Assembly: GCF_029952525.1 (NCBI RefSeq)
Contig: NZ_JASAOF010000011.1
Location: forward strand, 111,484-175,483
DNA from: Saccharopolyspora ipomoeae
Lineage (GTDB): Bacteria > Actinomycetota > Actinomycetes > Mycobacteriales > Pseudonocardiaceae
Reading direction: 5' to 3'
DNA: 64,000 nucleotides
Shown here: positions 19,302-26,681 of the stretch, piece by piece
Layout of the letters: every line of letters starts with the position of its first letter
Numbering within the stretch: position 1 is the first letter of the stretch
Notes under the pieces: generated by a model
The model's input: only the letters and a program-made list of their open reading frames with translations
Told to the model about the DNA's origin: nothing
Database searches by the model: none
Program-made: the position numbers and the translations under genes

Positions 19302-20399
19302 ATGATCGAGACGAAGGCCGCGGTCCTGAACGCGGTCAACGAGCCGCTGGACCTGGCCGTGATCCAGGTCGACGAGCCGGAACCGCTGGAAGTGCGCGTG
19401 GCAGTCACGCACGTGGGTCTCTGCCACAGCGATTTGCACTACATGAGCGGAACGGTGCCGATCGACCTGCCGGCGGTTCTCGGCCACGAGGTCGCCGGCG
19501 TCGTCGAGTCGGTGGGGTCGTCGGTGTCGGGTCTGCAGCCAGGAGACCGGGTCGTCGGGGCGCTGACGCCGTCCTGCGGCCGGTGCACCAACTGCGAGGC
19601 GGGTCGGTCGACGCAATGTCAGCGGGTAGCGGAGATCCGACAGCGACCACGACCGGCCTTCCAGTTCGCCGACGGTCGGCCGATCGAGCGGCTCGGTGCC
19701 ATCGGGGGCTTCTCGCAGCACATCCTGATGCGGGAGAACGCGCTGGTGAAGGTCGCCGACGACGTGCCGCTGCACGTCGGCTGCTTGCTCTCGTGCTGCA
19801 TCACCACCGGCGTCGGCGCCGTCTTCCGCGGCGTCCGGATGCGCCCCGGCAGCACCGCCGCCGTCATCGGGTGCGGTGGGGTCGGCTCGGCGATCATCCA
19901 AGGGGCCCGGCTCGCTGGCGCGTCGGCGATCGTCGCCATCGACCTCGACGAAGCCCGCCTGAAGGCGGCACGCAGCTACGGCGCGACGCACGTCGTCAAC
20001 GGCGGAGCCGACGATGTCGTCGCCCAGGTGCGCGAGCAGCTGGGCGACGGGGTCGACTACGCGTTCGAAGCGGTTGGCTCGGCGCGCACCGCCTCGACCG
20101 CTCTGGCCGTCGTGCGGCCGACGGGCACCGCGTGTCTGGTGGGCATCGCCCCGGCAGGCACGGAACTGAGCGTGCCCGCGCTGGACTTCTTCTTCGAGGA
20201 GAAGCGACTCATCGGTTCCTACATGGGCTCGGGCCAGGCTCGCCAGGACATCGCGCAGTTCGCCCGGCTGTACCAGCAGGGCCAGCTGCTCCTCGACGAG
20301 ATGGTCACGCAGGTGATCCCGCTGCGCGAGATCAACGAGGGCTTCGAAGCGATGAAATCCGGTGACGTGACACGCGTCGTCGTCGACCTGCAGTCCTGA
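19302..20399 (+). CDS. Zinc-dependent alcohol dehydrogenase (medium chain)
   Basis: The 365-residue NAD(P)-dependent MDR enzyme oxidises an alcohol. Seen: catalytic-zinc Cys and the GHEVAGVVESVG segment (GHExxGxxxxxG), structural-zinc loop C-GR-C-TN-C-EAGRSTQ-C (spacing 2-2-7), and the nucleotide motif GCGGVGSAII. The insertion RPRPAFQFADGRPIERLG after the zinc loop and the LSCCITTGVGAVFR segment place it with class III/NDMA-type long ADHs. ATG 19302 follows GAGGAG. Third catabolic step in the operon; ahead of it comes the ligase fusion, behind it the aldehyde dehydrogenase (24-bp gap). In the proposed pathway it oxidises the omega-hydroxy acid from lactone hydrolysis. Confidence 0.88.
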   Translation: MIETKAAVLNAVNEPLDLAVIQVDEPEPLEVRVAVTHVGLCHSDLHYMSGTVPIDLPAVLGHEVAGVVESVGSSVSGLQPGDRVVGALTPSCGRCTNCEAGRSTQCQRVAEIRQRPRPAFQFADGRPIERLGAIGGFSQHILMRENALVKVADDVPLHVGCLLSCCITTGVGAVFRGVRMRPGSTAAVIGCGGVGSAIIQGARLAGASAIVAIDLDEARLKAARSYGATHVVNGGADDVVAQVREQLGDGVDYAFEAVGSARTASTALAVVRPTGTACLVGIAPAGTELSVPALDFFFEEKRLIGSYMGSGQARQDIAQFARLYQQGQLLLDEMVTQVIPLREINEGFEAMKSGDVTRVVVDLQS

Positions 20400-20423
20400 A
20401 CACCGCACGAAGGCGATCCCCCA

Positions 20424-21887
20424 ATGACGAGCAAGGACAACAGGATTCCCCAGCCGGTGAACTACATCGCCGACGACTGGAGCGAATGCGAGACGGTCCA
20501 CGACGCGTGGAACGTCGACCCCAACACGCGGGAACCCGTTCACCGCGCGGTTACGACCGCCGCAGGTGAGCTGGAGCGCGCGCTGCACCACGCGGAGCGG
20601 ACGTACGACATCGGGCGCTGGGACGACCAGGCGCGCCGCGAGCGAGCGGACGTCCTCGAGCGCGTCGCCGCACTGCTCGAGACCCGCGTCGAGGACATCG
20701 CTCGAACCGATTCCCTCACCAGTGGCGCTCCCATCAGCGTCACCCGGAAAGCCGCGTCGTTCCTGCCGGCCAGAATTCGATCCGCGGCGAGCGATCTGCT
20801 GCGCATCCCCCACGTGACGGCGTTGGAGGCGGGGGGCCGAGACGTCCGCCTCCACAAGGTTCCGTGGGGTCCGGCCGCGATCCTGACCCCGTGGAACGGC
20901 CCGAGCTTCATCCCCGCGGCGAAGGTCGTCAGCGCGGTCGCGGCGGGCTGCCCGGTGGTCCTGAAGCCGTCGGAGCACGCGCCGAGCAGTGCGCAGATCA
21001 TCGTCGAGTGCTTCGTGGAGGCGGGCCTGCCCGCCGGCGCCTTGCAGCTCGTGCACGGTGCGGGTGACATCGGTGCCGCGCTGACCACCGATCGGCGCAT
21101 CAAGATCGTTTCGTTCACCGGGGGACCGGGTGCGGGCCGGGCGATCGCCCGGGCAGCCGCGGAGGACTTCAAGGTGCTGCAGCTAGAGCTCGGCGGCAAC
21201 AACCCGGCGCTCGTGCTCGAGGACGCGGACGTCGAGGTCGCCGCCGACGGCGTGCTCGACGGCATGACCAAGCTGAACGGTCAGTGGTGCGAAGGACCCG
21301 GCAAGGTCCTCGCCCACCGCCGTCTGGTCGGTCCGCTGCTCGAGACGTTGACGGAGCGCATCGCCAAGCTCGTGGTCGGCCATTCTCTCGACGAGGACGT
21401 CGAGATCGGTCCCCTCTCGAACGCGGCGCACTTCCACACCCTGCAGAGCAGGATCGAGGGGCTGCGCGATCTCGGCGCGACCATCCACCAGTCGGCCCCG
21501 CTGCCGGACCTCGACGGGTTCTTCCTCTCGCCCACGATCGCCACCGACGTCAACCCCGCACGGGCCACCGCCGAACTCTTCGGCCCGGTGGTGTCCCTGC
21601 ATCCCGTCGACTCCGACGAGGAGGCGCTGCGCACCGCCAACGCGACGCCTTCCGGACTGGCCGCCTACGTGTTCGGCACCGATACCGGCCACGCGATGGA
21701 GATCGGCTCGCGCGTTCTGTCGGGCGAGGTGCGCGTCAACGGCGCCAAACTCGCCGACCTCGGTGAGGGCTCGGCTCAGAGCTTCTGGGGCCCGGCCGGC
21801 ATCGGCGGCCACGGGCCTGCTGAGTCGGTCCGCGTCTTTTGCGGCGACAGGGTCGTCGGCGTTGACTCGCCTGGTCTCCCGCTCTGA
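20424..21887 (+). CDS. Aldehyde dehydrogenase
   Basis: The 487-residue NAD(P)-dependent ALDH turns an aldehyde into an acid. Seen: TPWNGPSFIPAAKVVSAVAAGCPVVLKPSEHAP (cofactor region with the Lys of KPSE), FTGGPGAGRAIA, catalytic Glu in LELGGNN, catalytic Cys in GQWCEGPGK, and ELFGPVVSL. Residues after the Cys (EGPGK instead of Gxxx hydrophobic) are somewhat unusual. Last gene of the six-gene operon from 13998; a bidirectional hairpin follows. In context it would oxidise an omega-oxo acid or an aldehyde from the amine oxidases. Confidence 0.88.
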   Translation: MTSKDNRIPQPVNYIADDWSECETVHDAWNVDPNTREPVHRAVTTAAGELERALHHAERTYDIGRWDDQARRERADVLERVAALLETRVEDIARTDSLTSGAPISVTRKAASFLPARIRSAASDLLRIPHVTALEAGGRDVRLHKVPWGPAAILTPWNGPSFIPAAKVVSAVAAGCPVVLKPSEHAPSSAQIIVECFVEAGLPAGALQLVHGAGDIGAALTTDRRIKIVSFTGGPGAGRAIARAAAEDFKVLQLELGGNNPALVLEDADVEVAADGVLDGMTKLNGQWCEGPGKVLAHRRLVGPLLETLTERIAKLVVGHSLDEDVEIGPLSNAAHFHTLQSRIEGLRDLGATIHQSAPLPDLDGFFLSPTIATDVNPARATAELFGPVVSLHPVDSDEEALRTANATPSGLAAYVFGTDTGHAMEIGSRVLSGEVRVNGAKLADLGEGSAQSFWGPAGIGGHGPAESVRVFCGDRVVGVDSPGLPL

Positions 21888-21899
21888 GGACGCGGCATA

Positions 21900-21939
21900 G
21901 CAGCGATCCAGGGCGGCACGAGCCGTTCTGGATCGCTGC
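21900..21939. terminator. Bidirectional hairpin between convergent aldehyde dehydrogenase and TetR genes
   Basis: Perfect 12-base arms GCAGCGATCCAG / CTGGATCGCTGC separated by 16 bases lie between two convergent stop codons. Confidence 0.7.
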
Positions 21940-21990
21940 ACGGATGCGGGTCAGGCCCGTGTGGGTGGCACGTACGAGCTCATGGTCCGA

Positions 21991-22599
21991 TCAGCGGGCC
22001 GCAGGAGCAGGTTCGAGCCGAGTCGCCAGCCAGCTCTCGAGGACCGACGCGGAGATCTCCATCTGTTCCGCTGCGGTGGAACGGTCGCCGTAGGTCAACC
22101 AGTTCAGGCCGAAGCCGTCGGCCAAGCTCGCGATGACGTAAGCGAGGTGGTCGATGGTCTCCGGTTCGATTGACCGGTCCGCGGCCGCGCTCCGGAGCGT
22201 GTCGCGCAGGGTTTCCATGGCCTTGTCGTACACCGTGATGGCGTGGTCTCGGTTCTGCCGCCGTGCCCAGTTGGTGACCTCCAGGGCCGTCGACCCGAGG
22301 TTGGGCGATTCGAGGTAGAACTCCATGACGTCGCGGAGGAGTGCCTGAGCTGTCAGGACGAGATCGGCACGCGGTTCGCTGCTCACGATGACGTCGCGGA
22401 ACCTGCCTGCGACGAACTCGAACACGTCCGTCAGCAGATCCTCTTTGGAGTCGTAGCAGTAGTGCAGCGTCGCCAGCGGCGCCTGTGCCTGCTCGGCGAT
22501 GCGCCGCGTCGTCGCGCCGTCGACGCCGCGGGCCGCGATGACGTCGACCGCTGCGCGGACGAAGTCACTGCGCCGCTCGGCGGCGGAGATTCGTGGCAC
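21991..22599 (-). CDS. TetR-family regulator of the amine/ketone regulon
   Basis: The 202-residue repressor-type protein has the DNA-binding domain at about 8-55 (RAAVDVIAARGVDGATTRRIAEQAQAPLATLHYCYDSKEDLL) and a C-terminal ligand domain resembling the TetR_C group of BetI-like proteins. GTG 22599 follows GGGAGG. It is the only regulator inside the 11-28 kb block; operator-like sites with common bases lie at 12788, 13899, 22632 and 22712, two of them in its own upstream gap, so it very probably controls itself, the BVMO gene, the hydrolase gene and both operons. The inducer is unknown; an amine, ketone or CoA ester of the pathway is likely. Confidence 0.88.
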   Translation of the reverse strand: MPRISAAERRSDFVRAAVDVIAARGVDGATTRRIAEQAQAPLATLHYCYDSKEDLLTDVFEFVAGRFRDVIVSSEPRADLVLTAQALLRDVMEFYLESPNLGSTALEVTNWARRQNRDHAITVYDKAMETLRDTLRSAAADRSIEPETIDHLAYVIASLADGFGLNWLTYGDRSTAAEQMEISASVLESWLATRLEPAPAAR

Positions 22600-22631
22600 G
22601 AGAGCCTCCCGATCTCGGGGCGTCCCCAGTT

Positions 22632-22648
22632 AGTTGGACATTTGACCC
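22632..22648. promoter_or_regulatory. TetR operator site 3 (partial, minus orientation)
   Basis: Read on the minus strand it is GGGTCAAATG-TCCAACT; TCAAATG-TCCAACT matches 12 of 14 bases of site 2. The right half-site is poor. It lies 33 bp upstream of the TetR start. Confidence 0.4.
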
Positions 22649-22711
22649 AGTCAAGGAGAAGCCTACCAGTCGCGGCGGAATTGGACGGCGTGGTTGCGAT
22701 TTGAAAAAGTC

Positions 22712-22739
22712 GGTCAAATGACTGGCTCAAATGACTAAG
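22712..22739. promoter_or_regulatory. TetR operator site 4 (oxidase operon / tetR promoter)
   Basis: TCAAATG-ACTGGCT-CAAATGACTAAG. Outer bases match sites 1 and 2 exactly (TCAAA-G at left, TGACTAAG at right), but the two half-sites are here also a direct repeat TCAAATGACT. It lies midway between the tetR gene and the operon at 22947. Confidence 0.65.
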
Positions 22740-22946
22740 TCGCGGGTAGCATATGGCCGGGATCACAAGTTCCTGGTCTGCGACACGCAAACGCGCTGAT
22801 GGCGAGCACACACGCCGCCCGCCACACCCGGCGGGGCGCCTCCTGAATCAGTCGCCTGCCGCGCCTATGGCCGCACGTCGGCCACCGAGACCAGCACCAC
22901 TGGCCTTCGGAGCAGGAGCGAAGGCTCGACCCAGAGGACAAGAACC

Positions 22947-23642
22947 ATGAAGGACCTGCTCTTCCTGCTGGCCGATCTGTGGATGATCTTCGCCGGCTTC
23001 TTCTTCGGGTGGAAGTTCATCCGGAACTACCGCAACTACCTGCTCGGCTTGGAATGGATGATCGTGGCCACCTCGGGCACGAACTTCCTGATCTGGGCGC
23101 TGACCGGTGGTCACGACGGCAGCGTGCTGTACAGCATCGCCTACTTCTTCGACGCCTTCTCGCGATCGGTCGGCATCACGCTCATCCTCGTCATGGGCCT
23201 CATGCGGGTCACCCACCGCTACAAGCCCAGCGTGGTGGTCGATGCCGCCGCGTTCGGGTTGGCCATCGCCGCCGGGCTGTATCTCCAGCAGTTCCGCGCC
23301 CCCGCGCTCCACGTCGGCCCGGCCACGTTCTACGTCGTGGTCAACGTGCTCACCACGCTCTTCCTCGTCTACTTCTCGTGGCGGCTCTGGCGCATCGGCG
23401 CCAAGGGGCTGGCCGTCGGTGCGGGCCTGGCGACGGCAGCGGCATCCGCCATCGCGATCACCTACGACTTCTTCCCGATCCCGGGCGACGACGCGCACCG
23501 GACGATCTTCTACAGCGCCGCGCTGGCCGTCTGGGGAACCCAGATGTGCGTGTACTACTTCGCCTACCGCGCCGCGCACGACCACAACGTCGCGACGGGT
23601 GTCGAACCGGCGGCGCACGCCCAGAGCACGGCACGACTCTGA
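22947..23642 (+). CDS. Seven-helix membrane protein of unknown function
   Basis: I do not recognise a family. The 231-residue protein has seven hydrophobic stretches (about 3-23, 31-53, 60-86, 95-113, 120-145, 152-175, 190-212) with short loops, a basic RNYRNY after helix 1, a TGGHDGS loop and a hydrophilic His-rich tail. The first helix pair contains FFFGWKFI and several conserved-looking Trp/Phe residues. Its start follows GAGGACAAGAACC. It leads the operon with the two oxidases and the MFS gene and lies behind operator site 4, so it is induced with the pathway. A sensor, a small permease subunit or an electron-carrier anchor are all possible; none can be argued from motifs. Confidence 0.7.
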   Translation: MKDLLFLLADLWMIFAGFFFGWKFIRNYRNYLLGLEWMIVATSGTNFLIWALTGGHDGSVLYSIAYFFDAFSRSVGITLILVMGLMRVTHRYKPSVVVDAAAFGLAIAAGLYLQQFRAPALHVGPATFYVVVNVLTTLFLVYFSWRLWRIGAKGLAVGAGLATAAASAIAITYDFFPIPGDDAHRTIFYSAALAVWGTQMCVYYFAYRAAHDHNVATGVEPAAHAQSTARL

Positions 23643-23682
23643 GCGCCGAGGCGCGGACAACGCATCTGTGAGGAGCACGTCA

Positions 23683-25029
23683 ATGAGGACGAGCAACGTG
23701 AAGTACGAACCCTTCAGCGGATGGGTCGATCCGCCTGGCGATGTCCAACCCGCCTTGGCTGGGGACCGGACCTGCTCGGTCGCGGTCATCGGCGGCGGCA
23801 TCAACGGCATGTCCACGGCGCTGCGGCTGGCCGAGCGCGCCCAGGACGTCGTGCTGCTGGAAGCCGAGTTCTGCGGGCACGGATCCAGCTCCCGCAACGC
23901 CGGGCAGCTGGCCGGCGCCCCAGGCGGCGACCTGCAGCTGCTGAACCTGTTGTTCGGCAAGAAGATGCCCGCCATCGCGCGGTTCGCCGACCACGCCGCG
24001 CACCACGTGGAAGACGTGCTGAAGCGGTTCGACATCGACTGCGACTACGAACCTGTCGGCAACTGCTTCGCCGCCGTCTCACCTGGACAGATGGGACGCG
24101 TGCGGCGCGTGGCCAAGATCCTGCGCAAAGCCGGCACCGACGTCGAACTCGGCACCAGCGACGAACTCGGCATCCCGAGAGGATTCCTCGGCGGCATGCG
24201 CGAGGTGGTCGGCGGGATCATGAACCCCGGCAAGTTCGCCCTGGGCCTGCGTCGAGCCCTGCTGTCCTCAGACGCCCAGGTCTTCGAGCGGACGAATGTC
24301 ACCGACGTGACCCGCGAGGGAGGCCAGGTCATCATCTCCACCCCGCGCGGTGCTGTTCGTGCGGACAAGGTGGTGCTCGCGACCAACGCCTTCGCCGGCG
24401 AGTGGGAGATCACCCCACGGCACCTCGCCGTCCCCATCTGGGTGTGCGAGGTCGAAACCGAGCCGATCGATCCCGAGCGCCTGGCCGCACTGGGCTGGAC
24501 CAGTCGGTCGGGACTGGTGACTCAGCACGCCATCATGGAGAACTACCGGCTGACCTCGCGCAACACCATCGTCTTCGGCGTCCGGCGGCTCGAGCGAGGC
24601 ACGACCTACCCGCTTCCACCGAAGACACCGGATCCAGCACTGGTCGAGGAACTCGCCGAAGCCTTCGCGATGCGCTTCCCGACCCTCTCCGACCTGGCCA
24701 TCGATCGCGCGTGGGGAGGGTGGATCGCGATCACCTCGACCTGGTTGCCGCTCGCCGGCCAACTCGGTGATGACATCTTCTACTCGATCGCGTGCAACGG
24801 CCACGGGCTCGCCCAGGCGCCCTACCTCGGGTCGCTCATGGCCGATCTGATCGTCGACGGCCAACGCCACGAAGATCTCGAGGTCTTGTGGAAAAAGACG
24901 CCGAAGTTCCCCCGCCCGATGATGATGGGCCCGGTGGGGCTGCGCACGATCTGGGCCGTCGACCGCTTCAACGACGTGGTCAACGGCAGCCGGCGACGCG
25001 CCCGTCGGCGTTCGACGCCGCGGGCTTGA
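23683..25029 (+). CDS. FAD-dependent oxidoreductase, DAO/PuuB-like
   Basis: The 448-residue protein of the D-amino-acid-oxidase fold acts on amines or N-substituted amino acids. Seen: FAD motif VAVIGGGINGMSTALRLAERAQDVVLLEAEFCGHGSSSRNAGQLAGA (about 29-75), the typical SSRNAGQ segment of gamma-glutamylputrescine oxidase/DAO proteins; a GAVRADKVVLATNAFAG segment; and the C-terminal FYSIACNGHGLAQAPYLGSLMADLI that closes the FAD site. ATG 23683 follows AGGAGC. Together with the glutamine-synthetase-like ligase and the PuuD-like hydrolase under the same operator type, it completes a PuuA-PuuB-PuuD set, so a gamma-glutamylated amine is the likely substrate (inference). Confidence 0.85.
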   Translation: MRTSNVKYEPFSGWVDPPGDVQPALAGDRTCSVAVIGGGINGMSTALRLAERAQDVVLLEAEFCGHGSSSRNAGQLAGAPGGDLQLLNLLFGKKMPAIARFADHAAHHVEDVLKRFDIDCDYEPVGNCFAAVSPGQMGRVRRVAKILRKAGTDVELGTSDELGIPRGFLGGMREVVGGIMNPGKFALGLRRALLSSDAQVFERTNVTDVTREGGQVIISTPRGAVRADKVVLATNAFAGEWEITPRHLAVPIWVCEVETEPIDPERLAALGWTSRSGLVTQHAIMENYRLTSRNTIVFGVRRLERGTTYPLPPKTPDPALVEELAEAFAMRFPTLSDLAIDRAWGGWIAITSTWLPLAGQLGDDIFYSIACNGHGLAQAPYLGSLMADLIVDGQRHEDLEVLWKKTPKFPRPMMMGPVGLRTIWAVDRFNDVVNGSRRRARRRSTPRA

Positions 25030-25101
25030 TGCCCACCGAGAGCTTCCCGTCCGCTGGCACGCCGCTACCGGGGATGCCCTGTCGCACGAGCGAGGAGGAA
25101 C

Positions 25102-26592
25102 GTGAGTGAGAACGGGAAACGTGGCCGAGCAGGCCTGTCGCGCCGCGGAGTGCTGACGGCAGGCGGCGGTCTGGCCGCTGCCGGTCTGGCGTGGGGACGA
25201 GAAACGGCGGTGCAGGCGGCGCCCACCAGCACTAGCGCGGACGTGGTCGTTGTCGGGGCGGGGATTTCGGGCCTCACCGCCGCGCGCCGCCTGGTTCAGG
25301 CCGGTGCCGGGTCGGTGCTGGTGCTGGAGGCGAACGACCGGGTCGGAGGCCGGACGGAGAACCTCGACGCCGGCAACGGCGTGATCACCGAGGGCGGCGG
25401 GCAGTGGGTCGGCCCGGGCCAGGACCGCGTCCTCGCACTGATCGATGAGCTCGGCCTCACGACGTTCAAGACCTACGTCCAGGGCAAGTCGATCTGCCTG
25501 CGCAACGGGAACCGGCAGACCTACGAGGGGACGATGCCCCCGATCGGCCCGGATGCGCTTGCGGATTGGGTGCAGTTGCAGACGCGGCTCGAGCAGATGG
25601 CCTCGACGGTGCCGGCCGAGGCGCCGTGGGACGCCCAGAACGCCATCGAGTGGGACAGCACGACCTTCGGGGCGTGGCTCGACTCGAATTCCGCCAGCGC
25701 CGAGGCGAAGTGGCTGTTCACGTTGGGCTTCAGCATCATCTTCGCCGAGGACCCGCACAACACCTCCTTCCTCCGGGCACTCCAGGCGATCGGCACTTCC
25801 GGTGGTGTCGAGCACATGTTCAACACCACCGGGGGTTCCCAGGAGTCGCGCATCGTCGGCGGCTCGCAGCTGATCTCGCAGAGGATGGCGGACCAACTCG
25901 GAGATCGGGTCGTCGTCGGATCACCGGTGACCGAGATCAGCCAGGAGAGCCAGGGCGTCGTGGTGACCTCAGCGCGCACCCAGGTGCGGTGCGAGCGAGT
26001 GATCGTCGCCATGGCGCCCGCGGATGCGGAACGGATCCGGTTCGCTCCGGGACTGCCGGGCCGCCGCGCGATGCTGCAGCGAAAGTGGCACAACGGCACG
26101 GAGAACAAGCTGGCCGCGATCTACGACGAGCCGTTCTGGCGCGGGCAGGGGTTCAGCGGACAGGCGATGACCGACTTGCCCGGAGCGCCCTACGTCATCG
26201 ACAACTCACCGCCCGATGGCAGCGTCGGCATCCTCCTGACGTTCATCGGAACCGCCGGGTACGGCCCCGGTCTCCAGTGGAGCGACGCGATCCTCGATGA
26301 CCCCGGCTCGCGCCGTTCCGCGTTCCTCAATGGCCTGACCACCCTGTTCGGTCCGAAAGCGGCGCAACCGACACGATGCGTCGAGAAGGACTGGCTCCAC
26401 GAACCCTGGATCGAGGGGGGTGTGAGCACGCGGGCGCCTGGGACTCTCACCCAGTACCGGAATGCCGCACGCGAGCCCGTGGGCCGGATTCACTGGGCAG
26501 GCACCGAGACCGGAATCCTCTACGAGGGCTACATGGACGCTGCCGTCAGCGCCGGAGAGCGCGCCGCTGATGAAGTCGTTCAGAAGCTCTGA
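25102..26592 (+). CDS. Tat-exported flavin monoamine oxidase
   Basis: The 496-residue FAD amine oxidase converts an amine to an imine, then ketone or aldehyde, with H2O2. Seen: a twin-arginine signal (SRRGVLTAGGGLAAAGLAWG, residues 13-32) ending near AVQAA; FAD motif VVVVGAGISGLTAARRL; LEANDRVGGRTE; GGGQWVGPGQ; C-terminal IHWAGTETGILYEGYMDAAVSAGERAADEV, where the Cys used for covalent FAD in mammalian MAO is absent. This matches bacterial putrescine-oxidase/cyclohexylamine-oxidase/MAO-N relatives. GTG 25102 follows GAGGAGGAAC. Export by Tat allows folding with FAD inside and oxidation outside the membrane. In the pathway it would be the first step making the ketone for the BVMO. Confidence 0.87.
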   Translation: MSENGKRGRAGLSRRGVLTAGGGLAAAGLAWGRETAVQAAPTSTSADVVVVGAGISGLTAARRLVQAGAGSVLVLEANDRVGGRTENLDAGNGVITEGGGQWVGPGQDRVLALIDELGLTTFKTYVQGKSICLRNGNRQTYEGTMPPIGPDALADWVQLQTRLEQMASTVPAEAPWDAQNAIEWDSTTFGAWLDSNSASAEAKWLFTLGFSIIFAEDPHNTSFLRALQAIGTSGGVEHMFNTTGGSQESRIVGGSQLISQRMADQLGDRVVVGSPVTEISQESQGVVVTSARTQVRCERVIVAMAPADAERIRFAPGLPGRRAMLQRKWHNGTENKLAAIYDEPFWRGQGFSGQAMTDLPGAPYVIDNSPPDGSVGILLTFIGTAGYGPGLQWSDAILDDPGSRRSAFLNGLTTLFGPKAAQPTRCVEKDWLHEPWIEGGVSTRAPGTLTQYRNAAREPVGRIHWAGTETGILYEGYMDAAVSAGERAADEVVQKL

Positions 26593-26681
26593 CCACCTCC
26601 AGCACGTGGGGCGGCCCAGGGCGACCGGCGGCCGCGCTCGTCGAGAGGACCCACACGGCCAAACGATCATTGGGATTGAAG

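Noticed and set aside
24268..25896. Minus-strand open frame of 542 codons
   Set aside because: Antisense shadow of the two oxidase genes; residue mix (R, G, H, D) is typical of shadow frames and no motif is present.
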